Source of the DNA: Verrucomicrobiia bacterium
GTDB taxonomy: Bacteria; Verrucomicrobiota; Verrucomicrobiia; CAIQCK01
Assembly (NCBI GenBank): GCA_026417675.1
Contig: JAOACV010000201.1
Span: 1 to 5,682, forward strand
DNA: 5,682 nt
Direction: 5' to 3'
Position numbers and translations under genes: made by a program. This document shows positions 1 through 5,605 of this stretch, piece after piece. The notes under the pieces were generated by a model, which was given only the letters and a program-made list of their open reading frames with translations, did not search any database and was not told where the DNA came from. The stretch's first letter is position 1. Every line of letters starts with the position of its first letter.

Positions 1-32
1 CAAAACGGACCATCACGCGCTTGTCCTCCGGG

Positions 33-106
33 GTGGATCGCGTTCTCCCGACGCGATTTCGTCTTCGAAGCTACGACGGTTAGCGCGTTCGGAGAACGCG
101 CTCCAC
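33..106. repeat. 23-bp imperfect inverted repeat around a 28-base loop
   Basis: The left arm (33-55) and right arm (84-106) are reverse complements at 20 of 23 positions. The outer 16 bases match at 15 of 16; the core is CGCGTTCTCC on the left and GGAGAACGCG on the right. The 28-base loop contains the 8-bp palindrome CTTCGAAG. As RNA or single-stranded DNA this would fold into a strong hairpin. Its size and intergenic position resemble REP- or MITE-type dispersed palindromic repeats; that class is inferred, because no second copy of this exact sequence lies in the window. Confidence 0.75.
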
Positions 107-133
107 CTTCGGTTGCGGCAACGCCGTGCTGTG

Positions 134-190
134 GGAGCCGTGGTCTCGCCCGCTTGTGTTCAAGGCCCGGCGGTTTCAAACCGCCGCTCC
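134..190. repeat. Palindromic element with two alternative hairpins
   Basis: Positions 168-186 form a perfect odd palindrome: CGGCGGTTT, a central C at 177, then AAACCGCCG. In addition, 134-146 can pair with 178-190 at 10 of 13 positions, with the outer GGAGC (134-138) matching GCTCC (186-190) perfectly. The long hairpin and the compact one use the same right-hand bases, so they are mutually exclusive. The reverse complement of 134-146 is AGACCACGGCTCC, which recurs at 2988-3000 with one mismatch. The two intergenic elements therefore appear to belong to one dispersed repeat family. Confidence 0.75.
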
Positions 191-239
191 TGCGCGCGCC
201 GGGGCCGTCAGCATTCTCTTCCGTGTGAGACAGCGCTGA

Positions 240-274
240 GGCAAAATCATGGCTGGCAAAATCATGATTTTGCC
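240..274. repeat. 20-bp perfect palindrome plus an extra half-site
   Basis: GGCAAAATCATGATTTTGCC at 255-274 is a perfect palindrome. A second copy of its left half, GGCAAAATCATG, lies at 240-251. The right half (263-274) can therefore pair with either left copy: with 255-262 as a self-palindrome, or with 240-251 across an 11-base loop. It is AT-rich compared with its surroundings. It could be a protein-binding operator or a member of a REP-like repeat family; the sequence does not decide between these. Confidence 0.8.
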
Positions 275-471
275 CCACATCCCCCGTTCCGTGTGGCCCG
301 CAGTCCCGTCCACCCAGCACGCCAAAGGACGCGAAAAGGAACCCGGCCCGCACCTTTCTCTTGTCTTGCGTTCCGCAACCTGCTCCTCGCCCTCGCCGTT
401 GGATTTCTCGGCCGGCGCTCCCTTGCGCTCACTTCAACGGGCACAGACCACGCTCGCTCGTATGGGAAAAC

Positions 472-511
472 CAAGCCTCACGGTAAAGATGCGCCGCAGA
501 TGCGAGGCTTG
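472..511. promoter_or_regulatory. Possible operator overlapping the nuclease-gene promoter
   Basis: CAAGCCTC (472-479) and GAGGCTTG (504-511) form a perfect 8-bp inverted repeat with a 24-base centre. Inside it, AGATGCG occurs twice (487-493 and 498-504) with an 11-bp period, about one helical turn. The right arm overlaps the proposed -35 box at 509-514, where a bound regulator could block RNA polymerase. No regulator gene is adjacent, so the function is inferred from position only. Confidence 0.3.
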
Positions 512-537
512 ACCGGCCGATCCGCGTTTGATCTAAT
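509..537 (+). promoter_or_regulatory. Sigma70-like promoter for the GIY-YIG gene
   Basis: TTGACC (509-514) matches the -35 consensus at 5 of 6 positions and TCTAAT (532-537) matches the -10 consensus at 5 of 6, with the optimal 17-base spacer (515-531). The expected transcription start is near 543-545, which leaves only about 8 bases before the ATG at 552. The AGGA at 543-546 would then lie at the very 5' end of the message. This suggests a nearly leaderless transcript. Confidence 0.5.
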
Positions 538-551
538 TTGACAGGACCAAC

Positions 552-1391
552 ATGGCTGCCGCGACTATCAGACTCTTTCTTCCCAAAGGTGATGCTCAAA
601 GCCTCCGAACAGCGGAGCTCTTGAACTGGACTGGCAAAGCGGTCGCCGGTCCACGGTCTGAACTGGACGACTTATTGTCGCGGGATGAGATGGAAAAATC
701 CGGTGTGTATTTCCTCATTGGCGTTGACCGGGACTCCGGCAAGCCGGCTGCCTATATCGGCGAAGCCGAAGTTGTGCGGGACAGACTCAAACAACATCGC
801 GACAAGGAATTCTGGGTGCAGGCGATTGCTTTTGTGAGCAAAGACGAGAATCTCACCAAGTCACACATTCGCTACTTGGAAGGGCGGCTTATCGAAGAGG
901 CGCAAAAGGTCGGGCGCTTTATCGTGATCAACAATCAATCCAGCGGTTCTCGACTCCCTGAATCCGACCGGGAAGACATGGAAGTGTTTCTTACGCGAAT
1001 TCGCCAACTCTTGCCGGTGCTTGGCTGTGATATTCTCACTCCACTTGTGCAAACAGTAGGGGGCGTTCCGCAGAAACCACTAATCGGCAGAATCAAAGGT
1101 TTGAATTCACGCGGCCAACGCACAGGAAAGGGCTTTGTTGTTTTCGCGGGTTCAGAGGCAGTTGTCGCCTTACGCCCATCGGCTCCCAGCTACGTCGCCG
1201 AAGCGCGTAGTCAACTCAAAGCCGATGGAACGCTCGTTGAGGATGCGGACAAGCTTCGTTTTACGAGAGACACCGAATTTTCGAGCCCGAGCTTGGCAGG
1301 GGCAATCATCTGCGGAGGTCACGTTAACGGACTGACGTTCTGGAAAGACGAAGACGGTCGCAACCTCAAAGAGATTGAAGGCGGCAGCTAA
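552..1391 (+). CDS. GIY-YIG nuclease family protein with C-terminal DUF4357
   Basis: This is a cytoplasmic protein of 279 residues with no signal peptide or membrane segment. Residues 1-48 match the N-terminal part usual in this family (IRLFLPKGD, then AELL). The GIY-YIG fold follows at about 49-130: GVY 51-53, YIG 68-70, Arg78 in the RLKQH stretch, the metal-binding Glu110 in YLEGRLI, and Asn127/128. The core motifs are therefore intact and nuclease activity is plausible. The C-terminal DUF4357 domain (about 190-275) shows GKGFVVFAGSEA, SYVAEAR, FSSPSLAGAIICGG and NGLTFWKD. GIY-YIG enzymes cut DNA with a Tyr/Glu/metal mechanism, but the substrate of this subfamily is unknown to me. The start is supported by AGGA at 543-546, five bases upstream. 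GC is lower than in the neighbours (29-32 of 60 in four of the five lines counted, against 41 of 60 in a permease line and a beta-helix line), suggesting transfer. It is not clearly in an operon with the permease 253 bases downstream. Confidence 0.92.
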   Translation: MAAATIRLFLPKGDAQSLRTAELLNWTGKAVAGPRSELDDLLSRDEMEKSGVYFLIGVDRDSGKPAAYIGEAEVVRDRLKQHRDKEFWVQAIAFVSKDENLTKSHIRYLEGRLIEEAQKVGRFIVINNQSSGSRLPESDREDMEVFLTRIRQLLPVLGCDILTPLVQTVGGVPQKPLIGRIKGLNSRGQRTGKGFVVFAGSEAVVALRPSAPSYVAEARSQLKADGTLVEDADKLRFTRDTEFSSPSLAGAIICGGHVNGLTFWKDEDGRNLKEIEGGS

Positions 1392-1396
1392 GACTG

Positions 1397-1409
1397 CCTG
1401 ACACTCAGG
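1397..1409 (+). terminator. Small hairpin just after the nuclease gene
   Basis: CCTGA (1397-1401) and TCAGG (1405-1409) form a 5-bp stem with a 3-base loop, six bases after the TAA stop of the GIY-YIG gene. Only a short ATTT follows, not a T tract, so it is at best a weak terminator and could be chance. Confidence 0.2.
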
Positions 1410-1578
1410 ATTTCGGTCTCGCACCGCACGACGTGTGTCGTTTGGAGTTTGACGGATTCTGGAGTGTGGGACCATGCCGATTGCACGTCGGCGTCTCCAC
1501 AGATCGCCGGATCGGATCAAGATCATTCGCGGGTCACGGATCCGCTCTGACGCGCCGCTGATGGGAACGTGTCCGGGC

Positions 1579-1607
1579 TTGCCAGCGGGGGCGCGGCAGG
1601 CTAGCCT
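1579..1607 (+). promoter_or_regulatory. Weak promoter candidate for the permease gene
   Basis: TTGCCA (1579-1584, 5 of 6 to the -35 consensus) is followed after 17 bases by TAGCCT (1602-1607, only 3 of 6 to the -10 consensus). A start near 1614 would give a leader of about 30 bases. A 12-bp palindrome, CTCGCGCGCGAG (1606-1617), overlaps the -10 box and the start region and could be an operator. In such GC-rich DNA both could be chance. Confidence 0.22.
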
Positions 1608-1644
1608 CGCGCGCGAGAACCGAAACCCTTCAGAAAGACAACGC

Positions 1645-2853
1645 ATGAACTTCAAGATCCGCCTTCAACTCTCGACCATGATGTTCCTCCAGTTCTTCAT
1701 CTGGGGCGTCTGGTTTGTCACCATGGGACCCTATCTGCTGGGCGTGCTGCATTTCACGCCGCAACAGGTCGGCCTGGCCTACAACTCCACCGGCCTGGCG
1801 GCGATGATCTCGCCGTTCTTTGTTGGGATGGTGGCCGACCGGTTCTTCGCCACCGAGAAGATCATGGCGGCGCTGCACATCCTTGGCGGCATCCTGATGT
1901 TCGCCGTCTCGCAGACGGCCGCCTTCGGAGTGTTTTACCCGCTGCTGATTGCTTACACGCTCTGTTTCATGCCGACGCTGGCCCTGGCCAACGCCCTGGC
2001 GATGAAACAAATGACCGATCCGGGCAAACAATTTTCGCGCGTGGCGGTGCTGGGCACCGTCGGCTGGATCGTGGCGGGCCAGATTCTGGGGTTGTTCGGC
2101 CAGAAGGCCACCACGACGCCCATTTCATTCCAGATCGGCTCGGCGGTGTCGGTGTTGACCGGCCTCTACTGCCTGACGCTGCCGCACACGCCGCCGCAGG
2201 GCGCGGGGCAGCCGGTGACGGCGCGCGACGTGTTGGGGCTGGACGCGTTGCAACTGCTGCGCGACCGCTCCTTTGCCGTGTTTGTGGTTGCGGCGTTCCT
2301 GTTCTGCATACCGATCAACCTTTACTTCAGCTTCACGCCCGCGTTCCTAGCAGACTCCGGCATCCAGAACGTCCCCGGCACGATGACGCTGGGCCAGATG
2401 TCGGAGATCCTGTTCATGCTGGTCATGCCGTTCTTCCTGCTTCGCTGGGGCGTGAAGTGGGTATTCGTCACGGCGATGGCCGGCTGGACGCTGCGCTATT
2501 TCCTGTTCTACCTCGGCTTCAACCAGAACGCCGTGTGGCCGCTTTACACCGGCGTCGCCATCCACGGCATCTGCTACGTGTTCTTCTTCGTGCTCGCTTA
2601 CATCTACGTGGACAAAATGGCGCCGGCGGGCATCCGCACCAAGGCGCAGGGTTTCATCTCGCTGGTGACTCTCGGCGCAGGCTTCTTCGTCGGCGCCAAC
2701 GTTTGCGGCTGGGTGGTTCAGCAATACACCGTCGGCGACAAGAAGGCTTGGGACAGCATTTGGATGGTGGCCACCATCGCCGGTCTGGTCATTCTGGCGC
2801 TCTTCGCGCTGCTGTTCCGCTACAAGGAGGAAACCAAGCCGGCCGCAGGCTAG
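1645..2853 (+). CDS. MFS permease, nucleoside:H+ symporter-like
   Basis: This is an inner-membrane protein of 402 residues with 12 predicted helices, roughly at 10-34, 41-62, 72-90, 92-117, 134-152, 163-180, 210-234, 250-267, 270-290, 297-322, 335-358 and 369-391. Family marks are MMFLQFFIWGVWFVTMGPYL near the N-terminus, the loop 2-3 motif GMVADRFFATEK (61-72), LGTVGWIVAG (136-145), LPHTPP (179-184), TLGQMSEILFMLVMPFF (248-264) and IHGICYVFFFV (306-316). These place it in the NupG/XapB-like nucleoside symporter group, though several residues usual in that group are changed (see findings). The frame is open from an ATG at 1474. I chose 1645 because MNFKIRLQLS is the normal family N-terminus, the 57 upstream codons are Arg-rich and unlike a membrane protein, and AGAAAG lies seven bases upstream. 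Substrate is unproven: nucleoside, or another small glycoside or sugar. It converges on the beta-helix gene. Confidence 0.9.
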   Translation: MNFKIRLQLSTMMFLQFFIWGVWFVTMGPYLLGVLHFTPQQVGLAYNSTGLAAMISPFFVGMVADRFFATEKIMAALHILGGILMFAVSQTAAFGVFYPLLIAYTLCFMPTLALANALAMKQMTDPGKQFSRVAVLGTVGWIVAGQILGLFGQKATTTPISFQIGSAVSVLTGLYCLTLPHTPPQGAGQPVTARDVLGLDALQLLRDRSFAVFVVAAFLFCIPINLYFSFTPAFLADSGIQNVPGTMTLGQMSEILFMLVMPFFLLRWGVKWVFVTAMAGWTLRYFLFYLGFNQNAVWPLYTGVAIHGICYVFFFVLAYIYVDKMAPAGIRTKAQGFISLVTLGAGFFVGANVCGWVVQQYTVGDKKAWDSIWMVATIAGLVILALFALLFRYKEETKPAAG

Positions 2854-2910
2854 AGCCGGAACGATGCCGAATGCAGACGGCGAGGCCGTTGAGGGCACCG
2901 GCTGGGCAAG

Positions 2911-2938
2911 CAACGGCGGTTGGCAACCGTCGGCGTTG
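2911..2938. terminator. Hairpin between convergent genes
   Basis: Positions 2914-2921 pair with 2925-2932 as an 8-bp stem with one G-T wobble and the triloop GGC. Three more pairs (2911-2913 with 2936-2938) are possible across a bulge. It lies 57 bases past the permease stop and downstream of both convergent genes, so it could stop or pause transcription from either side. No T tract follows on either strand, so intrinsic termination is uncertain. Confidence 0.35.
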
Positions 2939-2981
2939 TGCGTTCACCCAACGGCGCAGCCCGATGCATCCTCGATGCGCC

Positions 2982-3085
2982 GATTGCAGACCGCGGCTCC
3001 TTGGCGAACCCAGCCGCCGCGTTGCCCGCCCTCGCAAGGCCGAAGACGGCGTCGAAACCCTGCCGCGGAGCCGGTTTCTGCAAGC
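2982..3085. repeat. Imperfect inverted repeat in the convergent intergenic region
   Basis: The left arm 2982-3000 and right arm 3067-3085 are reverse complements at 15 of 19 positions, with two perfect 7-bp blocks: TTGCAGA with TCTGCAA, and CGGCTCC with GGAGCCG. The intervening 66 bases have no recognisable gene. AGACCGCGGCTCC at 2988-3000 matches the reverse complement of 134-146 at 12 of 13 positions, linking this element to the one at 134-190. Together with the hairpin at 2911-2938 it accounts for most of the 283-base gap. Confidence 0.6.
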
Positions 3086-3136
3086 ACTTGGGGCCGCCGA
3101 GATCGTGGCGTGAGATGCCGACTCGCTCCCGACGCC

Positions 3137-5524
3137 TCACTTCAACTGCATGGTCCCCGCCTCGTCGAGCCGCCAGTTTTGGCGAAGCGTGCCTTCGTAG
3201 CAGCGCCAGACGCCGTCCTCGACGCGGCGGACGCCGAGGTTGAAGGCGATCTTCTGGCCGCGCGTCGGCTTCAGGCCGAGGGCGTCCCACGGGATGGCCC
3301 ATTCGCTGCGCCAGCCGCCGCCGAAACCGCTGCGGTAGGACTTCGCGGCGAAACGAACAGCCTTGCCCAGACGTTCGGCGGCGTCGGCGGGCGCGCCGGC
3401 CAGCGTGACGCTCTCGCAGGTGCCGTTGGCGAAGCCGTGGACAACGAAGGTGACGGGCTTACCGTCGGGCGTCTTGCCGGCGATGCAGACCTCTGCGCCG
3501 TCGTCCTTGCCCCACTTCGTGCCGGTGGTGAGCTTGTCGGCTTCGAACATCGTCACGTTCACCGCGACGTAGAGGCATTGATTGTCGTAGGCGAGCTTGG
3601 CATAGACCGGCGCGCCGCTGGCATTCCAGCGCGACGGCTCGCGGTCGAGGTGCAGCGTCGTGCGCGGCCATTCGTCCCAGCCGATCTCGCCGTCCAGCGT
3701 CGGCGGTTTGGATACGCGCTCGACCACCGCCGCATAATTCCTCCGCGCGGGCGCCGGCACGGGCGGCATGGCGTCGTTGATGGTGAACGCCTGCGGTGCG
3801 CCGGCTTTGCCCACGCCGTTGCGGAAGACGACGTTGTTGGTCCAGAGCTTGATCGCGTTCGGCTGGCCGATGGTGATGTCGCCGGGGACGAACAGCGTGT
3901 TGCTTTGGAACGTGATGCCGCCGGAGCGCGCGAACGACAGCGTCATGTTCGTCTCGGCGATGAAGACGTTGTCGCGGATGATGATGTTGCGAGCGATGTG
4001 GTTGTGGGTGGGGCGTTCGACGCCGACGGAGACGTTGCGCTCGACGATGCAGTCCTGCGCGCCCTCGTCGAGGTAGTAGGACGACACGCCGTAGCCTTCG
4101 CCCATCTTAACCACGTCGCGGACCATGTTGCCGCGCAGGATGCAACGCGACATGCCGCCGTAGATGGCCGCGCCGTCGTGCAGTTCGCGCATGACGCGGT
4201 AGATGAGGTTCTCCTCGAAGACGTGGTTGCCGCCGCTGCCGATGATGCCGCTATAGGGCGTGTCGTGGATTTCGTTGCGGCAGACGTGGAACCCCTTGTC
4301 GCCTTTGCGCCAACCCTGGGTGGACACGGACAACGCGACCGCGCTCGGGTAATACGCGCCGACGTGATGGATGTGGTTGCGGGCGATAAGCGTCGCGGAA
4401 CCGTCCGCCTTGATGCCGCATGCGCCGGTGTGGTGGATGTGGCTGTCAGTGATGCGGCAGGCGGTTGCCTGTCGCGCAACGATGCCCTGGCCGCCGACGG
4501 TGCAGACTTCGAGCTTCTCGAACGCGCACTCCCGTGCCCGGTCCACGCTGAGCGCGCCATCGAATGCGTAGGCGCCGAACCCGCCGGGCTTCAGCGGCGT
4601 GGTGGTCGCCTGAATCAAAAGGCCGTGCAAAGTGATCTTCTCCACCGGCTGCTTCGCGTTGCCGGCGATGCGGATGACCCGCTCCAACCGCGGCGCGACG
4701 ACCTTGGCCTTCGTCATGTCCTCACCCGCCAGCGGCCAATACACAACACGGCCCGCCGCGCGATCGAGATACCATTGGCCGGGCCGCGTCATGCCCTCGC
4801 GCGTGTTGAAGACAGCGTATTTCTTGACGCCGAACGCGCCGGGCGGGTGCGCCGCGGGCGTGGAAAACGTCAGCGTCTGCCGCTCGATGTCGTTGCGCGC
4901 GACGCCGCAGAGGGACTCGTCCCACATGTGATAGACGCGCACCTCGGCGTTCTTCGGCTCCAGCGTCGCGGGAATGTCCTTCGCGTCGTAGAGCAGCGTC
5001 GTCAGTTCCTCCTGTGTCGGCTTGCGCTCCCAACCGCCGCCGACCGACGACAGCCAGCGCACGTCAAACACGCTCTTGTGCGTGAACGTGCCCGTCTCCG
5101 GCAACCGCGCCCGTTCCGCCAGCCGGCCATTGACCACCAGCGCGCGGAAATCCCACGCCGGCGCCTCCGCGCACGAGAACTTCTCGCCGTCGCGACGCCA
5201 GCCGGTCACGAGCGCGCCGCCGTAGAGCGTGGCCTTGCCGACGGCGTCTGCCTCGATGGTCAGGCCGTTGTCGCGCGCGTCGAGTTCCAGCGTCTTCGCC
5301 AGAAAGTAGTCGCCTGGCATCACGACGATGCGATGCGGCCCCGCGCCAGCCTTCCGCGCCGCGTCGCGCGCGGCCTCCAGCGTCGCGAAAGGTTTGTCTT
5401 TGGTGCCGGGGTTGCCGTCATCGCCCTTGGGCGCGACGTAGAAGTCGGCGGCCGCAGCGGAGGAAAGAAGTCCCGCGCCAGCGAGCAGAAGCGCGGCGAG
5501 TGAGAGGACCGCAGCATGTTTCAT
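3137..5524 (-). CDS. Secreted beta-helix protein, GH141-like, with CBM9-like tail
   Basis: The 795-residue protein starts with a Sec signal peptide: Lys2, a hydrophobic run at 4-20, and AAAA before a likely cut at 26/27. There is no lipobox, so it is probably periplasmic or secreted. Residues 27-110 have the opening usual in carbohydrate-active beta-helix proteins (FYVAPKGDDGNPGTKDKPF, then GDYFLAKTLEL). Residues 127-142 (ALVVNGRLAERARLPE) and 250-264 (QWYLDRAAGRVVYWP) are also typical. The right-handed parallel beta-helix spans about 295-570. HDGAAIY (449-455) and YYLDEG (484-489) supply Asp450 and Asp486, the likeliest catalytic acids by analogy with GH141. Residues 607-795 resemble a CBM9-type domain (PPTLDGEIGWDEWP, LYVAVNV, DDGAEV, WAIPWDALGL). 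Likely role: hydrolysis of a complex glycan; a lyase is possible and specificity unknown. An in-frame GTG at 5530 is an alternative start. I prefer ATG 5524, with GGGGTG just upstream and a normal signal-peptide n-region. Confidence 0.88.
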   Translation of the reverse strand: MKHAAVLSLAALLLAGAGLLSSAAAADFYVAPKGDDGNPGTKDKPFATLEAARDAARKAGAGPHRIVVMPGDYFLAKTLELDARDNGLTIEADAVGKATLYGGALVTGWRRDGEKFSCAEAPAWDFRALVVNGRLAERARLPETGTFTHKSVFDVRWLSSVGGGWERKPTQEELTTLLYDAKDIPATLEPKNAEVRVYHMWDESLCGVARNDIERQTLTFSTPAAHPPGAFGVKKYAVFNTREGMTRPGQWYLDRAAGRVVYWPLAGEDMTKAKVVAPRLERVIRIAGNAKQPVEKITLHGLLIQATTTPLKPGGFGAYAFDGALSVDRARECAFEKLEVCTVGGQGIVARQATACRITDSHIHHTGACGIKADGSATLIARNHIHHVGAYYPSAVALSVSTQGWRKGDKGFHVCRNEIHDTPYSGIIGSGGNHVFEENLIYRVMRELHDGAAIYGGMSRCILRGNMVRDVVKMGEGYGVSSYYLDEGAQDCIVERNVSVGVERPTHNHIARNIIIRDNVFIAETNMTLSFARSGGITFQSNTLFVPGDITIGQPNAIKLWTNNVVFRNGVGKAGAPQAFTINDAMPPVPAPARRNYAAVVERVSKPPTLDGEIGWDEWPRTTLHLDREPSRWNASGAPVYAKLAYDNQCLYVAVNVTMFEADKLTTGTKWGKDDGAEVCIAGKTPDGKPVTFVVHGFANGTCESVTLAGAPADAAERLGKAVRFAAKSYRSGFGGGWRSEWAIPWDALGLKPTRGQKIAFNLGVRRVEDGVWRCYEGTLRQNWRLDEAGTMQLK

Positions 5525-5547
5525 GAGCACCCCGATAGACTACACCG

Positions 5548-5580
5548 GATTGCTCCGAGGCGGAACAAGATTGCTGCGAG
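5548..5580. promoter_or_regulatory. Paired 12-bp direct repeats upstream of the beta-helix gene
   Basis: GATTGCTCCGAG (5548-5559) and GATTGCTGCGAG (5569-5580) differ at one base and start exactly 21 bp apart, two helical turns, so both copies face the same side of the DNA. They lie 24-56 bases upstream of the ATG at 5524, where a regulator of the beta-helix gene (and perhaps of a divergent gene at 5606) would bind. I see no convincing -35/-10 pair there; TAGTCT on the minus strand near 5540 is the closest to a -10 box. Confidence 0.4.
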
Positions 5581-5605
5581 ATGAATCGCCCGGGGGCGGG
5601 GCAAA

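Larger units (their letters stand above)
1..551. other. Intergenic region with palindromic elements and a promoter
   Basis: This 551-base stretch holds no convincing gene. Open frames exist (for example 113-541 and 249-512 on the + strand), but they run straight through palindromic repeats, give low-complexity Arg/Pro/Ser-rich translations and show no recognisable domain. It contains three inverted-repeat elements at 33-106, 134-190 and 240-274, listed separately. Positions 275-470 show nothing I can assign. The last 80 bases carry a promoter and possible operator for the gene starting at 552. Confidence 0.7.

Noticed and set aside
113..541. 142-codon open frame on the + strand (and 249-512 in another frame)
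   Set aside because: It crosses the palindromes at 168-186 and 255-274, is rich in Arg/Pro/Ser, and has no recognisable motif or ribosome binding site.
538..543. TTGACA, a perfect -35 box
   Set aside because: It lies only 8 bases before the ATG at 552, so it cannot drive that start, and no -10 box sits at the right distance before the gene. It is probably coincidental.
1474..1644. 57-codon N-terminal extension of the permease
   Set aside because: It is Arg-rich and unlike the family. The internal ATG at 1645 gives the usual N-terminus and has a ribosome binding site.
2347..2913. 188-codon minus-strand frame under the permease
   Set aside because: Its translation is rich in His, Glu, Asp and Arg, typical of the antisense of a membrane-protein gene.
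3943..4560. 205-codon minus-strand frame overlapping the beta-helix gene
   Set aside because: It is another frame of the same strand, made almost only of Ala, Ser, Thr and Arg, as expected from frame-shifted reading of GC-rich codons.
2864..5503. 879-codon open frame on the + strand, antisense to the beta-helix gene
   Set aside because: It is a shadow of the real minus-strand gene in GC-rich DNA. The translation is dominated by Ala, Val, Arg and Asp with no domain, while the minus strand gives a signal peptide, beta-helix and CBM9-like motifs.
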